Assembly (NCBI GenBank): GCA_029251785.1
Contig: JAQXCQ010000116.1
Location: 1 to 39,099 of the forward strand
Source: Maricaulis sp.
GTDB lineage: Bacteria > Pseudomonadota > Alphaproteobacteria > Caulobacterales > Maricaulaceae
DNA: 39,099 nt
Direction of reading: 5' to 3'
Part shown: positions 7,493 through 16,041 of the stretch, piece by piece
How the letters are laid out: each line of letters opens with the position of its first letter
Numbering within the stretch: the stretch's first letter is position 1
The notes under the pieces: generated by a model
Told to the model about the DNA's origin: nothing
The model's input: the letters and a program-made list of their open reading frames with translations, nothing else
Database searches by the model: none
Made by a program: the position numbers and the translations under genes

Positions 7493-7813
7493 ATGATTAA
7501 GAGCACCGCGAGTGGTACCACGGTTCATTTCCCATTTGGTGGACGTGTTCACTTTGTTGGTTTCATCTACGAAACCGACGAAAACCTGAAAAAAGGAACC
7601 AGCATAAACAGAACGGCTACATCAATTGCGGTGATATTGATATGGTCTGTGACTGTATTGTATTTGAACGACTTTATCGATGGCATCAATGGCTGGGGGG
7701 CTTTCGCAATTGTGAGCGGAATTGCGATTCTTTACTTCGTTGTCGTTTCGATTTTGTGTCCTTTCAAGGAAATTTATTCAAAAGACCGTCATGGCGCTCT
7801 TGAGAGCGGGTAG
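7493..7813 (+). CDS. Small two-TM membrane protein, unknown function
   Basis: The 106-aa product has two predicted membrane helices (about 42-60, SIAVILIWSVTVLYL, and about 69-88, AFAIVSGIAILYFVVVSIL). The N-terminal 40 residues are polar, with no signal peptide. The start is well supported by AAGGAG 6 nt before the ATG. No family is recognised. It is followed after 33 bp by another small two-TM protein on the same strand, and the two may be cotranscribed. It lies in the accessory region close to the island edge. Confidence 0.65.
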   Translation: MIKSTASGTTVHFPFGGRVHFVGFIYETDENLKKGTSINRTATSIAVILIWSVTVLYLNDFIDGINGWGAFAIVSGIAILYFVVVSILCPFKEIYSKDRHGALESG

Positions 7814-7846
7814 GTGAAAGAGAAGCCACATGATGGTGCCTGATAT

Positions 7847-8116
7847 ATGACGTTTTCATTCCTGAAACAGGCGTCAATCAGTGCGGTGAAGATCGCCGCG
7901 ATACTGGCAGCATTCGCATCTGCGGTGTTGGTTCTAGGGGCGATATATATAGGTACCGAAGAAGGTCTCCACTTGGCGGTTGCGGACGCGGTTCGTATCG
8001 TGATGCTGGTGTTTTCTTCAACTGTGGTCATGGTGTTCTTATTGGTGATTGGTGCGGAGCTTACGGTCAGCAAAAAGGTCAATCACAACACCCCCGACTC
8101 GGATGCTGATCAGTGA
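7847..8116 (+). CDS. Small two-TM membrane protein, unknown function
   Basis: The 89-aa product has two hydrophobic helices (about 12-34, SAVKIAAILAAFASAVLVLG, and about 49-70, IVMLVFSSTVVMVFLLVIG) separated by a short polar loop and ends in an acidic polar tail. No clear ribosome binding site precedes the ATG; translation may depend on the upstream gene 33 bp away. No family is recognised. Pairs of small membrane proteins occur in toxin or holin systems, but nothing specific supports that here. Confidence 0.5.
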   Translation: MTFSFLKQASISAVKIAAILAAFASAVLVLGAIYIGTEEGLHLAVADAVRIVMLVFSSTVVMVFLLVIGAELTVSKKVNHNTPDSDADQ

Positions 8117-8242
8117 GACAAACCATGAGAAGACACAATCGATGGTTCAAAGAAGTAGTGGCGGCGGTGGCGTTATGTTTGTTTGATTTCCTAGATACGA
8201 TCTTGTTTGCTCACAAGAAACTTAGCTGGGAGTAACAACACT

Positions 8243-9115
8243 GTGTCAATTTTTCGCACCCTAGTGGTCTGCCTCTCAGGGTTTTTGATATCGGGTTGCG
8301 CCGCCGTTATGATCGCTGAAACCACGGTTGAGTCGATCCGAGACCAAACCGTGGATCGCAGATGCGTTGCGCGCGGAGGTCTTCGGATAAATGGTGCGTT
8401 GCCGCAATCAAGTGCCAATGTCACGGTTTTGGGGGCGGTAAATCCCGCGCAATATTATTCCCACCATCGTGAACTGGGCACTGACTCGCAGGACATTCCA
8501 GACTTGTTCGATCACCCTCTTCCCCGAGGACAACTTACCCATTTCACTCGTGCAAGAACGAAGGTGGTTGAACCTCGTCATATTAGGTCACTGCTTTCGA
8601 GTGGTCATTTTGATTCCGTTACTTTCTTGTTGCGGCCAAGAATTCAGCCTAATCCAAATGGGGATCGCTTATTTTGGAGAATTGACCCTCCGGATGGCGC
8701 TCCGGCAGGATATTATCGTTTTCAATTGTTGGTTCGATCAGATCCCGCTTGTAGAAGTGCGGAATTTTCTTTGATGGATGACGAAATCCCGTCGAGAGCG
8801 CGACGCTTGGGAAGAATAAACCCCGATGATTGCTTCACTCGAACCTATATCGGCCCTGTTGAGGCGGGTACCCCGCCGGGTTACCTGTTAATCAATGCCT
8901 ACAGTCGTCGCGACGGTGTCCAAAATGAAATAGAGCGACTCTATGCCCCAGAAGGTGGCGTCGTCGCCGAGTATGTCATGTATCGCTCTCCTCGTTATAG
9001 CGCGGGACTAGGTGGCCCCCATCCGGATTACGTCTGCCCGAACCTCGGCGATCGACACACCACCGCCTATGACGAAGCACATTCCCGTCTTCTGCCGGAG
9101 TTGCCAGCCCGCTGA
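8243..9115 (+). CDS. Predicted lipoprotein, unknown function
   Basis: The 290-aa product from the GTG at 8243 begins with a lipoprotein signal peptide: a hydrophobic stretch (TLVVCLSGFLISGC) ending in the lipobox LISGC, so Cys19 should be lipidated. GGGAG stands 10 nt before the GTG; a TTG at 8207 in frame is less likely. The mature part contains several cysteines and no motif I recognise. The last 45 codons are GC-richer than the rest and overlap an open frame on the other strand, so the native C terminus might have been replaced. It lies at the inner side of the presumed island border. Confidence 0.6.
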   Translation: MSIFRTLVVCLSGFLISGCAAVMIAETTVESIRDQTVDRRCVARGGLRINGALPQSSANVTVLGAVNPAQYYSHHRELGTDSQDIPDLFDHPLPRGQLTHFTRARTKVVEPRHIRSLLSSGHFDSVTFLLRPRIQPNPNGDRLFWRIDPPDGAPAGYYRFQLLVRSDPACRSAEFSLMDDEIPSRARRLGRINPDDCFTRTYIGPVEAGTPPGYLLINAYSRRDGVQNEIERLYAPEGGVVAEYVMYRSPRYSAGLGGPHPDYVCPNLGDRHTTAYDEAHSRLLPELPAR

Positions 9116-9294
9116 GTGGTTGGTTTTGCAGCTTTGTCCGGTGATGGAGCCGATGCTGTAGCGCGGCGAGCCTGTCGGTAACGCAATGATGAACACGCCG
9201 CCTTGTTCCGACTCTCAAATCACCCTAATTGAAGCAAAACGACAATTCTGACCACAAATGTTGGAACGTGTTGTTGAAATCATTGCATATTTCC

Positions 9295-9311
9295 CCGGCC
9301 TGTCACGCCGG
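9295..9311 (+). other. tRNA-Asp anticodon-arm-like fragment
   Basis: CCGGC-CTGTCAC-GCCGG is a 5-bp stem with a 7-nt loop that matches the anticodon arm of bacterial tRNA-Asp (anticodon GTC). Neither the D arm upstream nor the T arm downstream is present, so this is not a working tRNA. It may be an attachment-site remnant or chance. Confidence 0.3.
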
Positions 9312-9550
9312 CGCTCTGGATTATATAAATCAATGCCTTACACGGTTATTTCCCATACCCACAGGAGCGTATCGTAAAGGCATAGCGAGCGTCGGTATGA
9401 GAGCGGTTGGTGAGAGCCCAGTATTTTGACCATAACGGTTGGTGGCGTCATCCGATAAAGTGGGACTTTCAGTTTTGGAACGTATTGAAACGTATAGAGA
9501 CCCAAATAGTCCCAGTTTTCATTAAGTCATTGAATTTTATGAAATTGCCT

Positions 9551-9569
9551 GTCCCGCCCCCGGGCACCA
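9551..9569 (+). other. tRNA-Leu 3'-end remnant, candidate attR
   Basis: These 19 bp read as the 3' half of the T stem, the 3' acceptor strand CCCGGGC and the encoded ACCA end of an alphaproteobacterial tRNA-Leu. The rest of the tRNA is absent upstream. Duplicated tRNA 3' ends of this length are the usual right-hand attachment sites of genomic islands inserted by tyrosine integrases. The intact tRNA and integrase would then lie left of the window. Confidence 0.55.
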
Positions 9570-9677
9570 CTTTATTTCTCAAAACTATCAGTCGCATGAC
9601 GCAGGGATTGCCAGCGATTGTTGCTAGTGGTGTTTACACGGGTTTGTGTCTTTGACCGGCAAGTGTGAGGTCTGTGA

Positions 9678-10298
9678 TCAGTGTCCGATTTGTGAGGTGA
9701 TCAGATTGACCGCTTCCTCCAACATGTCTGCATTTGAGTCCAGCAGATGATCGGGTGTGACGCCCGCCGGTAGGCGGTTGCCATTGGGGCGGACGATGAG
9801 AGCTTTGGGGAAGCCGACGCGCAGGCCGGTCTGGTCGAGGGTGAAATGTTCCATGGCGGCGTAGGTGGTGGCGAGGTCTGTTGTGGCTTCGCCGAGCACG
9901 ATTGCGGCGTCATAATCCTGCAAAATGGCGGCGACAGAGACGGCGTTGGAATAGGAATATCGGTCAATCAGGACATAGACTGGCGCGGTGAAGCGGGCGC
10001 CGTCGCGTGGAGCCTGGAAAGGCAGGTCGAAGGAGAAGCGGTCGCCGGTCTGGAGTTGGTCAAACCGTTGCAGCAATTGCGCGTCGGTTGAGCTTGGATC
10101 GGCGCTGTTTGCCAGGCGGGCCTGGATGGCCTGTTGGGCCTGCGGGCTGACGCGAACGCTGAAATCGGAAGCAAACCGGAAGGGTTGATCAATGATCCAG
10201 GCCAGCATGTGATCGCTGAAGGAATTGCTGCCGCCCGGATTGTCGCGCAAATCCACGAGCAGCGCTGTCGCGATGCGGCGATGATTGATTTTTATCAA
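9678..10298 (-). pseudogene. S41 family peptidase, N-terminally truncated remnant
   Basis: The frame encodes the catalytic half of an S41 (C-terminal processing) peptidase: LLVDLRDNPGG at 13-23, then PVYVLIDRYSYSNAVS with the probable nucleophile Ser in the SYSNA context at about 113-117, GEATTDLATTYA and a closing TGLRVGFPKALIVRPNG. Family members of this kind have 400 or more residues, with an N-terminal or PDZ portion that is missing here. The only starts are weak (TTG at 10298), the frame stays open upstream into the 3' end of the DUF4153 gene in another phase, and the break falls within 50 bp of that gene's stop. A deletion that removed the 5' half is likely. Enzymatic function is doubtful. 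Confidence 0.65.
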
Positions 10299-10348
10299 TG
10301 CCTTGCTGCCGGTTTCCGAATCAAATTGTGAATCGGGATTTTCCGTTC

Positions 10349-12106
10349 TTATTCCGGGTTGGCCTCACAGGCGCGAATATTCGGGTTCCAGCGATTGACC
10401 GCCGTGGCTTCTTCGTCCGGGATCAGGTCAATGAGTGCGGGATAGCGCCGCAGCATGTGTTCGGCCTGTCTGAGTTCATAGGAAATATCGCTGGCCATCC
10501 GGCTTTGCGCCCATTGCCGTTCTGCCGGAGAGATATCATCACGCGCCAGCAGCTCGCACAGCAGGGTCTGGGCGGTGTCGCGGCGGTCAATCGCCGCCAG
10601 ATAGCTGGCTCGTGCCTCCGCCTCGCCGATGCGGTTGATCGCTTCGATCCGGGTCAGGACATTACGGGAAAAGTCATTGTCGATTTCCGGCTCGACCGGC
10701 TCGGTGGGTGGCGTAACCCAGCGCGCCGTGCGGTCGCGCATATCGGCCGCAGCCGCGCGGATATGTTCGGCGTCGGGGTGGTCGGTCAGTTCTGCCAGCG
10801 CGTTGATGGCGTCGCGCCCGGGCGCGCCCATTTCAAAGCGCAGGAAGGCATAGTCGAACTTGTCGTGCGGGGTGCGACCCTCTAGCAGGCGGGCGGTCTG
10901 GTCGTTGGCGCTGTAGACATCGGGCGACAAGAAGGGCAGTTGGAAACTGATCAACAATACCATCCAAAGCGCGGCAAAGCCGGTATTAAGCCGTGCGACC
11001 AGGGGCATCCAGTCGGCCCTGCGACGCTTTAAAATGTCGCCGACCAGGCTGATCAGCAGCAGGATTGTGTAGAGCGCGATCAGACCGGTGATGGTCAGGA
11101 CGACAAAGCGTGACGGGGTGAAGCCGTATTCGTGGACGCGAATGAAAATGCCGTGGGCAGCCAGCAGAGCGTAAACGGGCAGGGTTCCAAGAGTGATCCA
11201 GACAAAGCTGCGCATGACCGGTCCGGGCGGTCTGCTGCCATCTCGATAGACGCCGTTAAAGATCAGCTTGGCGGCAATGGCGAGGCTGAGCAGGATCGCC
11301 GTGGGACTGCCGGCGGCCTTGAGCGATTCCATGCCGCCGATAATAACGGCAATGGCAAACAGGGCGGAGAAGACGGCCAGCAGGGGCAGGGCGATCTTGG
11401 CGCCGATCAGAATAATGGATTCCAAGGCGCTGCGCATTCGGGTCAGGGCGCGCGCCAGCCCTGTGGCCAGCGCGGTGATCGCGCCGGCGAGGGGCAGGAC
11501 GATCCAGCCATCGTCAAAGGCCAGCTTGAGCCCGGTCCAGCCTGCCGCTTCGAAGGCAAATGCCCAGAGAAAGACAAACAACGTCACCGCGCCGCCCAGA
11601 AGGGCACCAATTCCCCATTGCAGCGGTATATTCAGACCGGCCCGAAAGATCTGCGGATAGGCCATAGCTGGCGAGCCGCCCTCCAGCCAGACTCGGGCGA
11701 AAACCATGCCAAGAAAGCCGATCAATGGGATTGAGGGAAAGACCCAGAATACAAAGGTGAAATGGTTGGAGGAATCGTCAAGTGTGGTTCCCGATATCAA
11801 CCAAGTGATGCCGCCGATCAGGGCCGCCATTGAGCTAATGATGACGAGGCGCTCGGGTAGACGCTCACGCGACCAGAGGATGATAAAGCTGGCGATCGCG
11901 GCAAAGGTTGTACTGCCCAGTAGAGCGATCTGGCGGGCGTCTCCCGCTTCAATCTGACCCAGCGTGTAGAGAATGGTCCCCGCCAGTACGCCGGCGATTG
12001 CCATGATAATCAGGTCGAGCCGCTTCAACTGCTCAGACGGCAGATGCACGTCTTCGGCGGGTGCGGTGGTGTCTGGCGACGGGGATTTGGATGTGTCGTT
12101 GGTCAC
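10349..12106 (-). CDS. DUF4153 family integral membrane protein
   Basis: The 585-aa product has a short polar N terminus, then about 11-12 membrane helices up to residue 400, and a soluble C-terminal region of about 170 residues rich in Ala, Arg and acidic residues. The central segment GGSPAMAYPQIFRAGLNIPLQWGIG and the following long hydrophobic stretch are the DUF4153 signature. The function of the family is unknown. The GTG at 12106 has GGAGGAG 10 nt upstream; frames starting at 12115 or 12136 are alternatives. It follows the truncated haemoglobin gene after 64 bp on the same strand and precedes the S41 remnant, so a three-gene minus-strand unit is possible. Confidence 0.85.
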   Translation of the reverse strand: MTNDTSKSPSPDTTAPAEDVHLPSEQLKRLDLIIMAIAGVLAGTILYTLGQIEAGDARQIALLGSTTFAAIASFIILWSRERLPERLVIISSMAALIGGITWLISGTTLDDSSNHFTFVFWVFPSIPLIGFLGMVFARVWLEGGSPAMAYPQIFRAGLNIPLQWGIGALLGGAVTLFVFLWAFAFEAAGWTGLKLAFDDGWIVLPLAGAITALATGLARALTRMRSALESIILIGAKIALPLLAVFSALFAIAVIIGGMESLKAAGSPTAILLSLAIAAKLIFNGVYRDGSRPPGPVMRSFVWITLGTLPVYALLAAHGIFIRVHEYGFTPSRFVVLTITGLIALYTILLLISLVGDILKRRRADWMPLVARLNTGFAALWMVLLISFQLPFLSPDVYSANDQTARLLEGRTPHDKFDYAFLRFEMGAPGRDAINALAELTDHPDAEHIRAAAADMRDRTARWVTPPTEPVEPEIDNDFSRNVLTRIEAINRIGEAEARASYLAAIDRRDTAQTLLCELLARDDISPAERQWAQSRMASDISYELRQAEHMLRRYPALIDLIPDEEATAVNRWNPNIRACEANPE

Positions 12107-12170
12107 GCTGGGCACTCTCCTCCAACCGGCCGCCACAGTAATGACCGGCCGGAGAATGAATGCAACGGAA

Positions 12171-12605
12171 TCAGGTCAGCTCGCGCTCAATTGTCGCGCC
12201 GCGCTTGATCGGCGGAGGGCTGAGCTCGATGATATCGTCCTTGTGGCTGGAAATTAGGGCGACGATCTCGTCGCATTCGCGCTGACCCAGCTCGAGCGCG
12301 TCCATGGTCGCAGCGGCATGCTCGAAGAAGATGGCCCAATCGCTTTCGGTGATACCCATGCCGCGGTGTGTGCTGACCATATCGCGGCCGTTGTAAGCTT
12401 GCGGGCCGCCGGCATTGGCGCAGAGAAAATCTATCAGCAGCAGGGTTTCGCGGGCAATGCCGTCGCTGCCACGATTGGCCCAAAAGCGACCCAATTGGCG
12501 GTCTGTCTGCAGGCGAGCGAGGAATTTCGTGGCAAAAATCGAAATGCCTTCATAGCTACCAAGGCGCCCATAAAGAGTTGTTTTGTTTAGCTTTTCTTGG
12601 ATCAC
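12171..12605 (-). CDS. Group 1 truncated haemoglobin (globin)
   Basis: The 144-aa product opens with LYGRLGSYEGI (11-21) and ARLQTDRQLGRFW (30-42), the usual start of bacterial truncated globins. The proximal haem ligand is probably His80 in MVSTHRGMGITESDW, matching the family pattern H-x-x-x-x-I-x-x-x-x-W/F. Such proteins bind oxygen or nitric oxide in the cytoplasm and often protect against NO. It starts with GTG at 12605, with GGAA 5 nt upstream. The C terminus extends about 20 residues beyond the last globin helix. It is transcribed away from the MarR gene. Confidence 0.85.
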   Translation of the reverse strand: MIQEKLNKTTLYGRLGSYEGISIFATKFLARLQTDRQLGRFWANRGSDGIARETLLLIDFLCANAGGPQAYNGRDMVSTHRGMGITESDWAIFFEHAAATMDALELGQRECDEIVALISSHKDDIIELSPPPIKRGATIERELT

Positions 12606-12858
12606 GAAGTTTCCTATTCGGATGTTATCGACGTTAAGCTACGCAACACAACGCTCAAGGAACGGCGGCACCATAAAGGTATCCGGTAAGAGAATCCAAG
12701 CCCGGGGACCCAAAATGCCGGTGGATATGAAATGATTTTGCCGCGCGGTGATCATTCGCCGGGAGGGCGCAATGTTCCTATTTTCTTGCCAAAAAGTAAG
12801 TTGATCCCAATGCCGCCTAAAACTACGTAATATACAACGGAGTTTTGGAGGTGAGCTA

Positions 12859-13341
12859 TTGCACGAAGAAGATGATTATGTTGGGGCCTTGGGAATGGCG
12901 GTCCTCCCGCACCATTTGCGGCGTCTGATAGACACATTTATCGCGCAGCGCGCTGATATGACCGAGCAGATGGGGTTGCTCTCACCGCCCCGCGCCTCCT
13001 CCATGATGCGCCTGCTGGCTGAACAAGGGCCGTTGGGCGTGGTTGAGGTCGCTCAGCGCCTGCGCTTGTCGCACCCGTTTATCAGCCAGATGACCCAATC
13101 GCTAAAGCAATCGGGTTTGGTTGAAACCCACAAATCAAAGACGGACGGGCGAAAACAATTACTGGCTCTGACGGAGGCGGGACGTGCGGAAGCGATTGTC
13201 ATTCGTGAAAATCATGACGTGCTCACGCGTGTCTATCAGGAGCTTTGCGACGAAATTGGTGTCGACCTGTTTGGGGCCAGCCAAGACGCAATGCGCGCAT
13301 TGGATGCCCGCACCTTGACTGAACGCGCGGCCGATAAGTGA
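12859..13341 (+). CDS. MarR family transcriptional regulator
   Basis: The 160-aa product has the MarR winged helix: LGVVEVAQRLRLSHPFISQMTQSLKQSGLV (about 54-85) is the helix-turn-helix, and the following SKTDGRKQLLALTEAGR is the wing with the conserved D-x-R. Dimerisation helices flank it on both sides. The start is TTG at 12859, supported by GGAGG 7 nt upstream; no ATG fits. MarR proteins usually repress adjacent genes until a small aromatic or oxidising ligand binds. The S41 lipoprotein gene follows after 49 bp and is the likely cotranscribed target. The promoter would lie in the 250-bp gap from the haemoglobin gene, which also has the palindrome TACGTA close to the start. Confidence 0.88.
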   Translation: MHEEDDYVGALGMAVLPHHLRRLIDTFIAQRADMTEQMGLLSPPRASSMMRLLAEQGPLGVVEVAQRLRLSHPFISQMTQSLKQSGLVETHKSKTDGRKQLLALTEAGRAEAIVIRENHDVLTRVYQELCDEIGVDLFGASQDAMRALDARTLTERAADK

Positions 13342-13390
13342 TGTGGCTGAAACAGCATTAGACAACACACGACACAAGTTAGGACCGATA

Positions 13391-14386
13391 ATGAAAACTC
13401 TCAAAACATACATGATAACGAGTGTTTGTGCGCTTGCGCTAGCCGCGTGCTCGTCTGAATCCACTGCGACGGCCAATGCCGCATCCAATCCGATAGAAGT
13501 AACCGTGGATTGGCAAAGCGATGCGATGCAAATCGCCGCTGAAATGCTGGAGGCAGAGTATATCTATGCCGATACAGGGGTGGAGCTCGCGACCTATCTC
13601 CAAAATTCTGTGTCGCTGTTTTCCGACGTGAGTGATCGGGAGGAGTTTGCACAACAGCTGACCCTTGGCCTGTTTGAAATCTCCAATGACAAGCATTTGC
13701 GGGTTTTCTACGATCCTGAAACTGAGGGGCAGGATGTGCGACAGGAAGAGGCAGCGTCTGCAACGCCATCGCATATTCAGTATTGCCGCACTGCCGAGAT
13801 TGAATATCAAATTTTGGCCGGCAATTTTGGTTACATTCAGTTCCCAAGGTTTTTCGGTGATGAGGCCTATAAGGCGGAGTTTGACACTGCGATAGGCGCT
13901 CTGAGCGACACGGATGGCATGGTGTTGGATCTCCGAGATAATTGTGGCGGAGGACCGGATTTGGTCCGGCATTTGTCGACCTATTTCTTTGCTGAACCGA
14001 CCCACCTGGTCGACACAGAGTTTCGTGGACAGGATGTGATGGGCCGATGGACCTACGATGAAGTGCCTGGTGAGCGCTATCTGGATCGTCCGCTGATTAT
14101 TCTGACGAACGGTCACACTTTTTCTGCTGCGGAATCCTTTACCTTTGGAATGAAAGTGACTGGACGCGCGCAAACTGCGGGCGAGGGCACCGGCGGCGGC
14201 GGCCATTTCGGCTCCGTTGAACGGCTGACCCCGGATTTCACCCTGTTTGTTCCGGTCGGCAGAACATTCGACCCGCGCACCGGGCTAGGCTGGGAAGCTG
14301 AAGGCATCCAGCCTGACGTGGAAGCCAGTTCGGACGACGCGCTTGAAGCGGCGCTGGCACACTTGGCCAGCCAGTCGGTGGATTGA
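13391..14386 (+). CDS. S41 family peptidase, lipoprotein
   Basis: The 331-aa product starts with a lipoprotein signal (MITSVCALALAAC, lipidated Cys20) when the ATG at 13391 is used; an upstream GTG at 13343 would add 16 polar residues before the signal and is less likely. The catalytic part contains GMVLDLRDNCGGGPDLV and HTFSAAESF, with Ser245 as probable nucleophile, then GEGTGGGGHFG, as in S41 peptidases of the interphotoreceptor-retinoid-binding type. It has no PDZ domain. The enzyme should act in the periplasm, anchored to a membrane. It follows the MarR gene by 49 bp and is closed by a strong hairpin. Confidence 0.88.
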   Translation: MKTLKTYMITSVCALALAACSSESTATANAASNPIEVTVDWQSDAMQIAAEMLEAEYIYADTGVELATYLQNSVSLFSDVSDREEFAQQLTLGLFEISNDKHLRVFYDPETEGQDVRQEEAASATPSHIQYCRTAEIEYQILAGNFGYIQFPRFFGDEAYKAEFDTAIGALSDTDGMVLDLRDNCGGGPDLVRHLSTYFFAEPTHLVDTEFRGQDVMGRWTYDEVPGERYLDRPLIILTNGHTFSAAESFTFGMKVTGRAQTAGEGTGGGGHFGSVERLTPDFTLFVPVGRTFDPRTGLGWEAEGIQPDVEASSDDALEAALAHLASQSVD

Positions 14387-14437
14387 GTTCAGCTCTACGT
14401 TCGGCGCTAAGCGGCGAACACTGTTTACTTATTTGGG

Positions 14438-14472
14438 ATTCAGCGCGGCCAGTGGTCGCGCTGAATTTGTTT
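14438..14472 (+). terminator. Rho-independent terminator after the S41 lipoprotein gene
   Basis: A 13-bp stem ATTCAGCGCGGCC / GGTCGCGCTGAAT with one G-U pair and an AGT loop is followed by TTGTTTG. A second, weaker hairpin precedes it at 14399-14419. Confidence 0.75.
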
Positions 14473-14544
14473 GCGCTTTCAATTTCAATACGTTGCTCTA
14501 ATCTTCGGAATCAGAAATCTATGTTTTAATTCGGGAGGTCTCCG

Positions 14545-16041
14545 GTGTCGGACCACGAAGTTGATGTATTGATTATTGGTGCCGGCCTGTCTGGAATCGC
14601 TGCGGGCTACCACCTGCAAAAGCGAAGTCCTGATCAGAGTTATGCCATTCTTGAGTCGCGTGATGCGATTGGTGGCACGTGGGATCTGTTTCGATATCCT
14701 GGCATTCGATCCGACAGTGACATGTATACGTTTGGCTTTGCCTTCAAACCGTGGACCGATGGCAAGGTGTTTGCCGATGGCGATGATATTCGCAATTACG
14801 TGCAGGAGACGGCGGAAGAAAACGGCATCGATAAGCATATCCGGTTTCAACGTCGCGCAGTTTCGGCCAATTGGGATTCGCAGAAAGCACGTTGGATTGT
14901 CCAAGTTGAGCATGCGGGCGCGCGCGAAACTTATACCTGCCGGTTCATGGTGATGTGCTCGGGATATTACCGCTACGAGCAGGGTCATATGCCTCATTTT
15001 GAGGGGCAGGAGGATTTTGACGGCGAAATAATCCACCCTCAACATTGGCAGAAAGATCACGAATATTCGGGCAAGAAAGTTGTCATCATTGGCAGTGGTG
15101 CGACCGCAGTGACCCTGGTCCCGGCGATGGCTGAGAAGGCCGCGTCCGTAACGATGGTCCAACGATCGCCAACCTATATCGCGTCTCGCCCTTCAAGGGA
15201 TGGGTTTGCCGACTTCTTGCGAAAAATTCTTCCTGGTAAGATTGCTTACGGAATTACGCGTTCAATCAATATTTTAGTGAATATTCTCGTCTTCCAATTG
15301 GCCCAGAAATGGCCGGAGTTTGTGAAAAAGGGCATTCTTAAGCAAACCCAAGAAGCCCTGGGGCCGGACTTTGATGTCGAGACGCATTTCTCACCTAGCT
15401 ATAATCCGTGGTCTCAGCGCTTCTGTCTGGCGCCTGACGGCGACTTTTTCGGGGCGCTCAAGGATGGCAGCGCGTCGATCCGAACGGACCATATTGAGCG
15501 CTTCACCGCCAAGGGGGTGACGCTCAAATCGGGTGAGATGCTGGAGGCCGATTTAATCATTCCGGCCACCGGGCTGGAAATGTTGCTGTTGGGCGGCATG
15601 GTAGTCAGTGTTGATGATAAGGTTCAGCGCAGCCCTGAAATGTTCACCTATCGCGGCATGATGCTCAGCGGGATACCCAATTTGGCGATTGCATTTGGTT
15701 ACACAAACGCCTCATGGACACTGAAAGTGGATCTGACCTTTGAGCGCGTGTGCCGCACGCTGAACTATATGTGCAAGCACGATTTGGATGTATGTGTGCC
15801 TGTGCCTCCGACCGATATGGAGCCGCGACCCATGCTGGATTTTTCGAGTGGGTATGTACAGCGAGCCCTGTCTATTTTGCCGCAGCAGGGCAGTAAGCCG
15901 CCGTGGCGGACCTACCAAAACTATATCCAGGACATGCTGGCGATCCGTTTCGGGAAGCTGAATGATGGCCATCTTCAATTCTCTCGTAGAAGCGATAAAG
16001 CCCAATCGATACATGCGACTGCATCCGAGGCGGCGGAATGA
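14545..16041 (+). CDS. Flavin-containing monooxygenase, Baeyer-Villiger / EthA type
   Basis: The 498-aa product has an FAD Rossmann motif GAGLSG (12-17), an NADPH Rossmann motif GSGATA (183-188) and between them FDGEIIHPQHW (158-168), the F-x-G-x3-H-x3-W fingerprint of Baeyer-Villiger monooxygenases. GGTWDLFRYPG (43-53) is the conserved FAD-contacting segment of the class. It uses NADPH and oxygen to insert an oxygen next to a ketone; the closest known relatives are EthA-like enzymes, but the substrate is unknown. The start is GTG with GGGAGG 6 nt upstream. Its stop overlaps the start of the SDR gene (ATGA), and an alpha/beta hydrolase follows, so a ketone could be reduced or formed, turned into an ester and then hydrolysed by one operon. 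Confidence 0.9.
   Translation: MSDHEVDVLIIGAGLSGIAAGYHLQKRSPDQSYAILESRDAIGGTWDLFRYPGIRSDSDMYTFGFAFKPWTDGKVFADGDDIRNYVQETAEENGIDKHIRFQRRAVSANWDSQKARWIVQVEHAGARETYTCRFMVMCSGYYRYEQGHMPHFEGQEDFDGEIIHPQHWQKDHEYSGKKVVIIGSGATAVTLVPAMAEKAASVTMVQRSPTYIASRPSRDGFADFLRKILPGKIAYGITRSINILVNILVFQLAQKWPEFVKKGILKQTQEALGPDFDVETHFSPSYNPWSQRFCLAPDGDFFGALKDGSASIRTDHIERFTAKGVTLKSGEMLEADLIIPATGLEMLLLGGMVVSVDDKVQRSPEMFTYRGMMLSGIPNLAIAFGYTNASWTLKVDLTFERVCRTLNYMCKHDLDVCVPVPPTDMEPRPMLDFSSGYVQRALSILPQQGSKPPWRTYQNYIQDMLAIRFGKLNDGHLQFSRRSDKAQSIHATASEAAE

Larger units (their letters stand above)
9116..9677. other. Gene-free stretch at the presumed island border
   Basis: No open frame here looks real. The stretch includes a tRNA-Asp-like anticodon arm (9295-9311), an inverted repeat with arms AAGTGGGACT (9458-9467) and its near-complement at 9508-9517, two ACGTAT copies about 9481-9493, and a tRNA-Leu-like 3' end (9551-9569). 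On its left base composition is AT-rich, on its right GC-rich coding begins, which fits the edge of an integrated element. Confidence 0.5.

Noticed and set aside
9008-9196. 62-codon minus-strand frame over the end of the lipoprotein gene
   Set aside because: It has a clean composition but no recognisable product; the plus-strand lipoprotein with a lipobox is better supported.
9407-9655. 82-codon plus-strand frame
   Set aside because: It starts without a ribosome binding site, resembles no protein and runs through the tRNA-Leu remnant.
11132-11734. 200-codon frame opposite the DUF4153 gene
   Set aside because: It is a mirror of a GC-rich membrane protein, with low-complexity Gly/Gln/Asp text and no motif.
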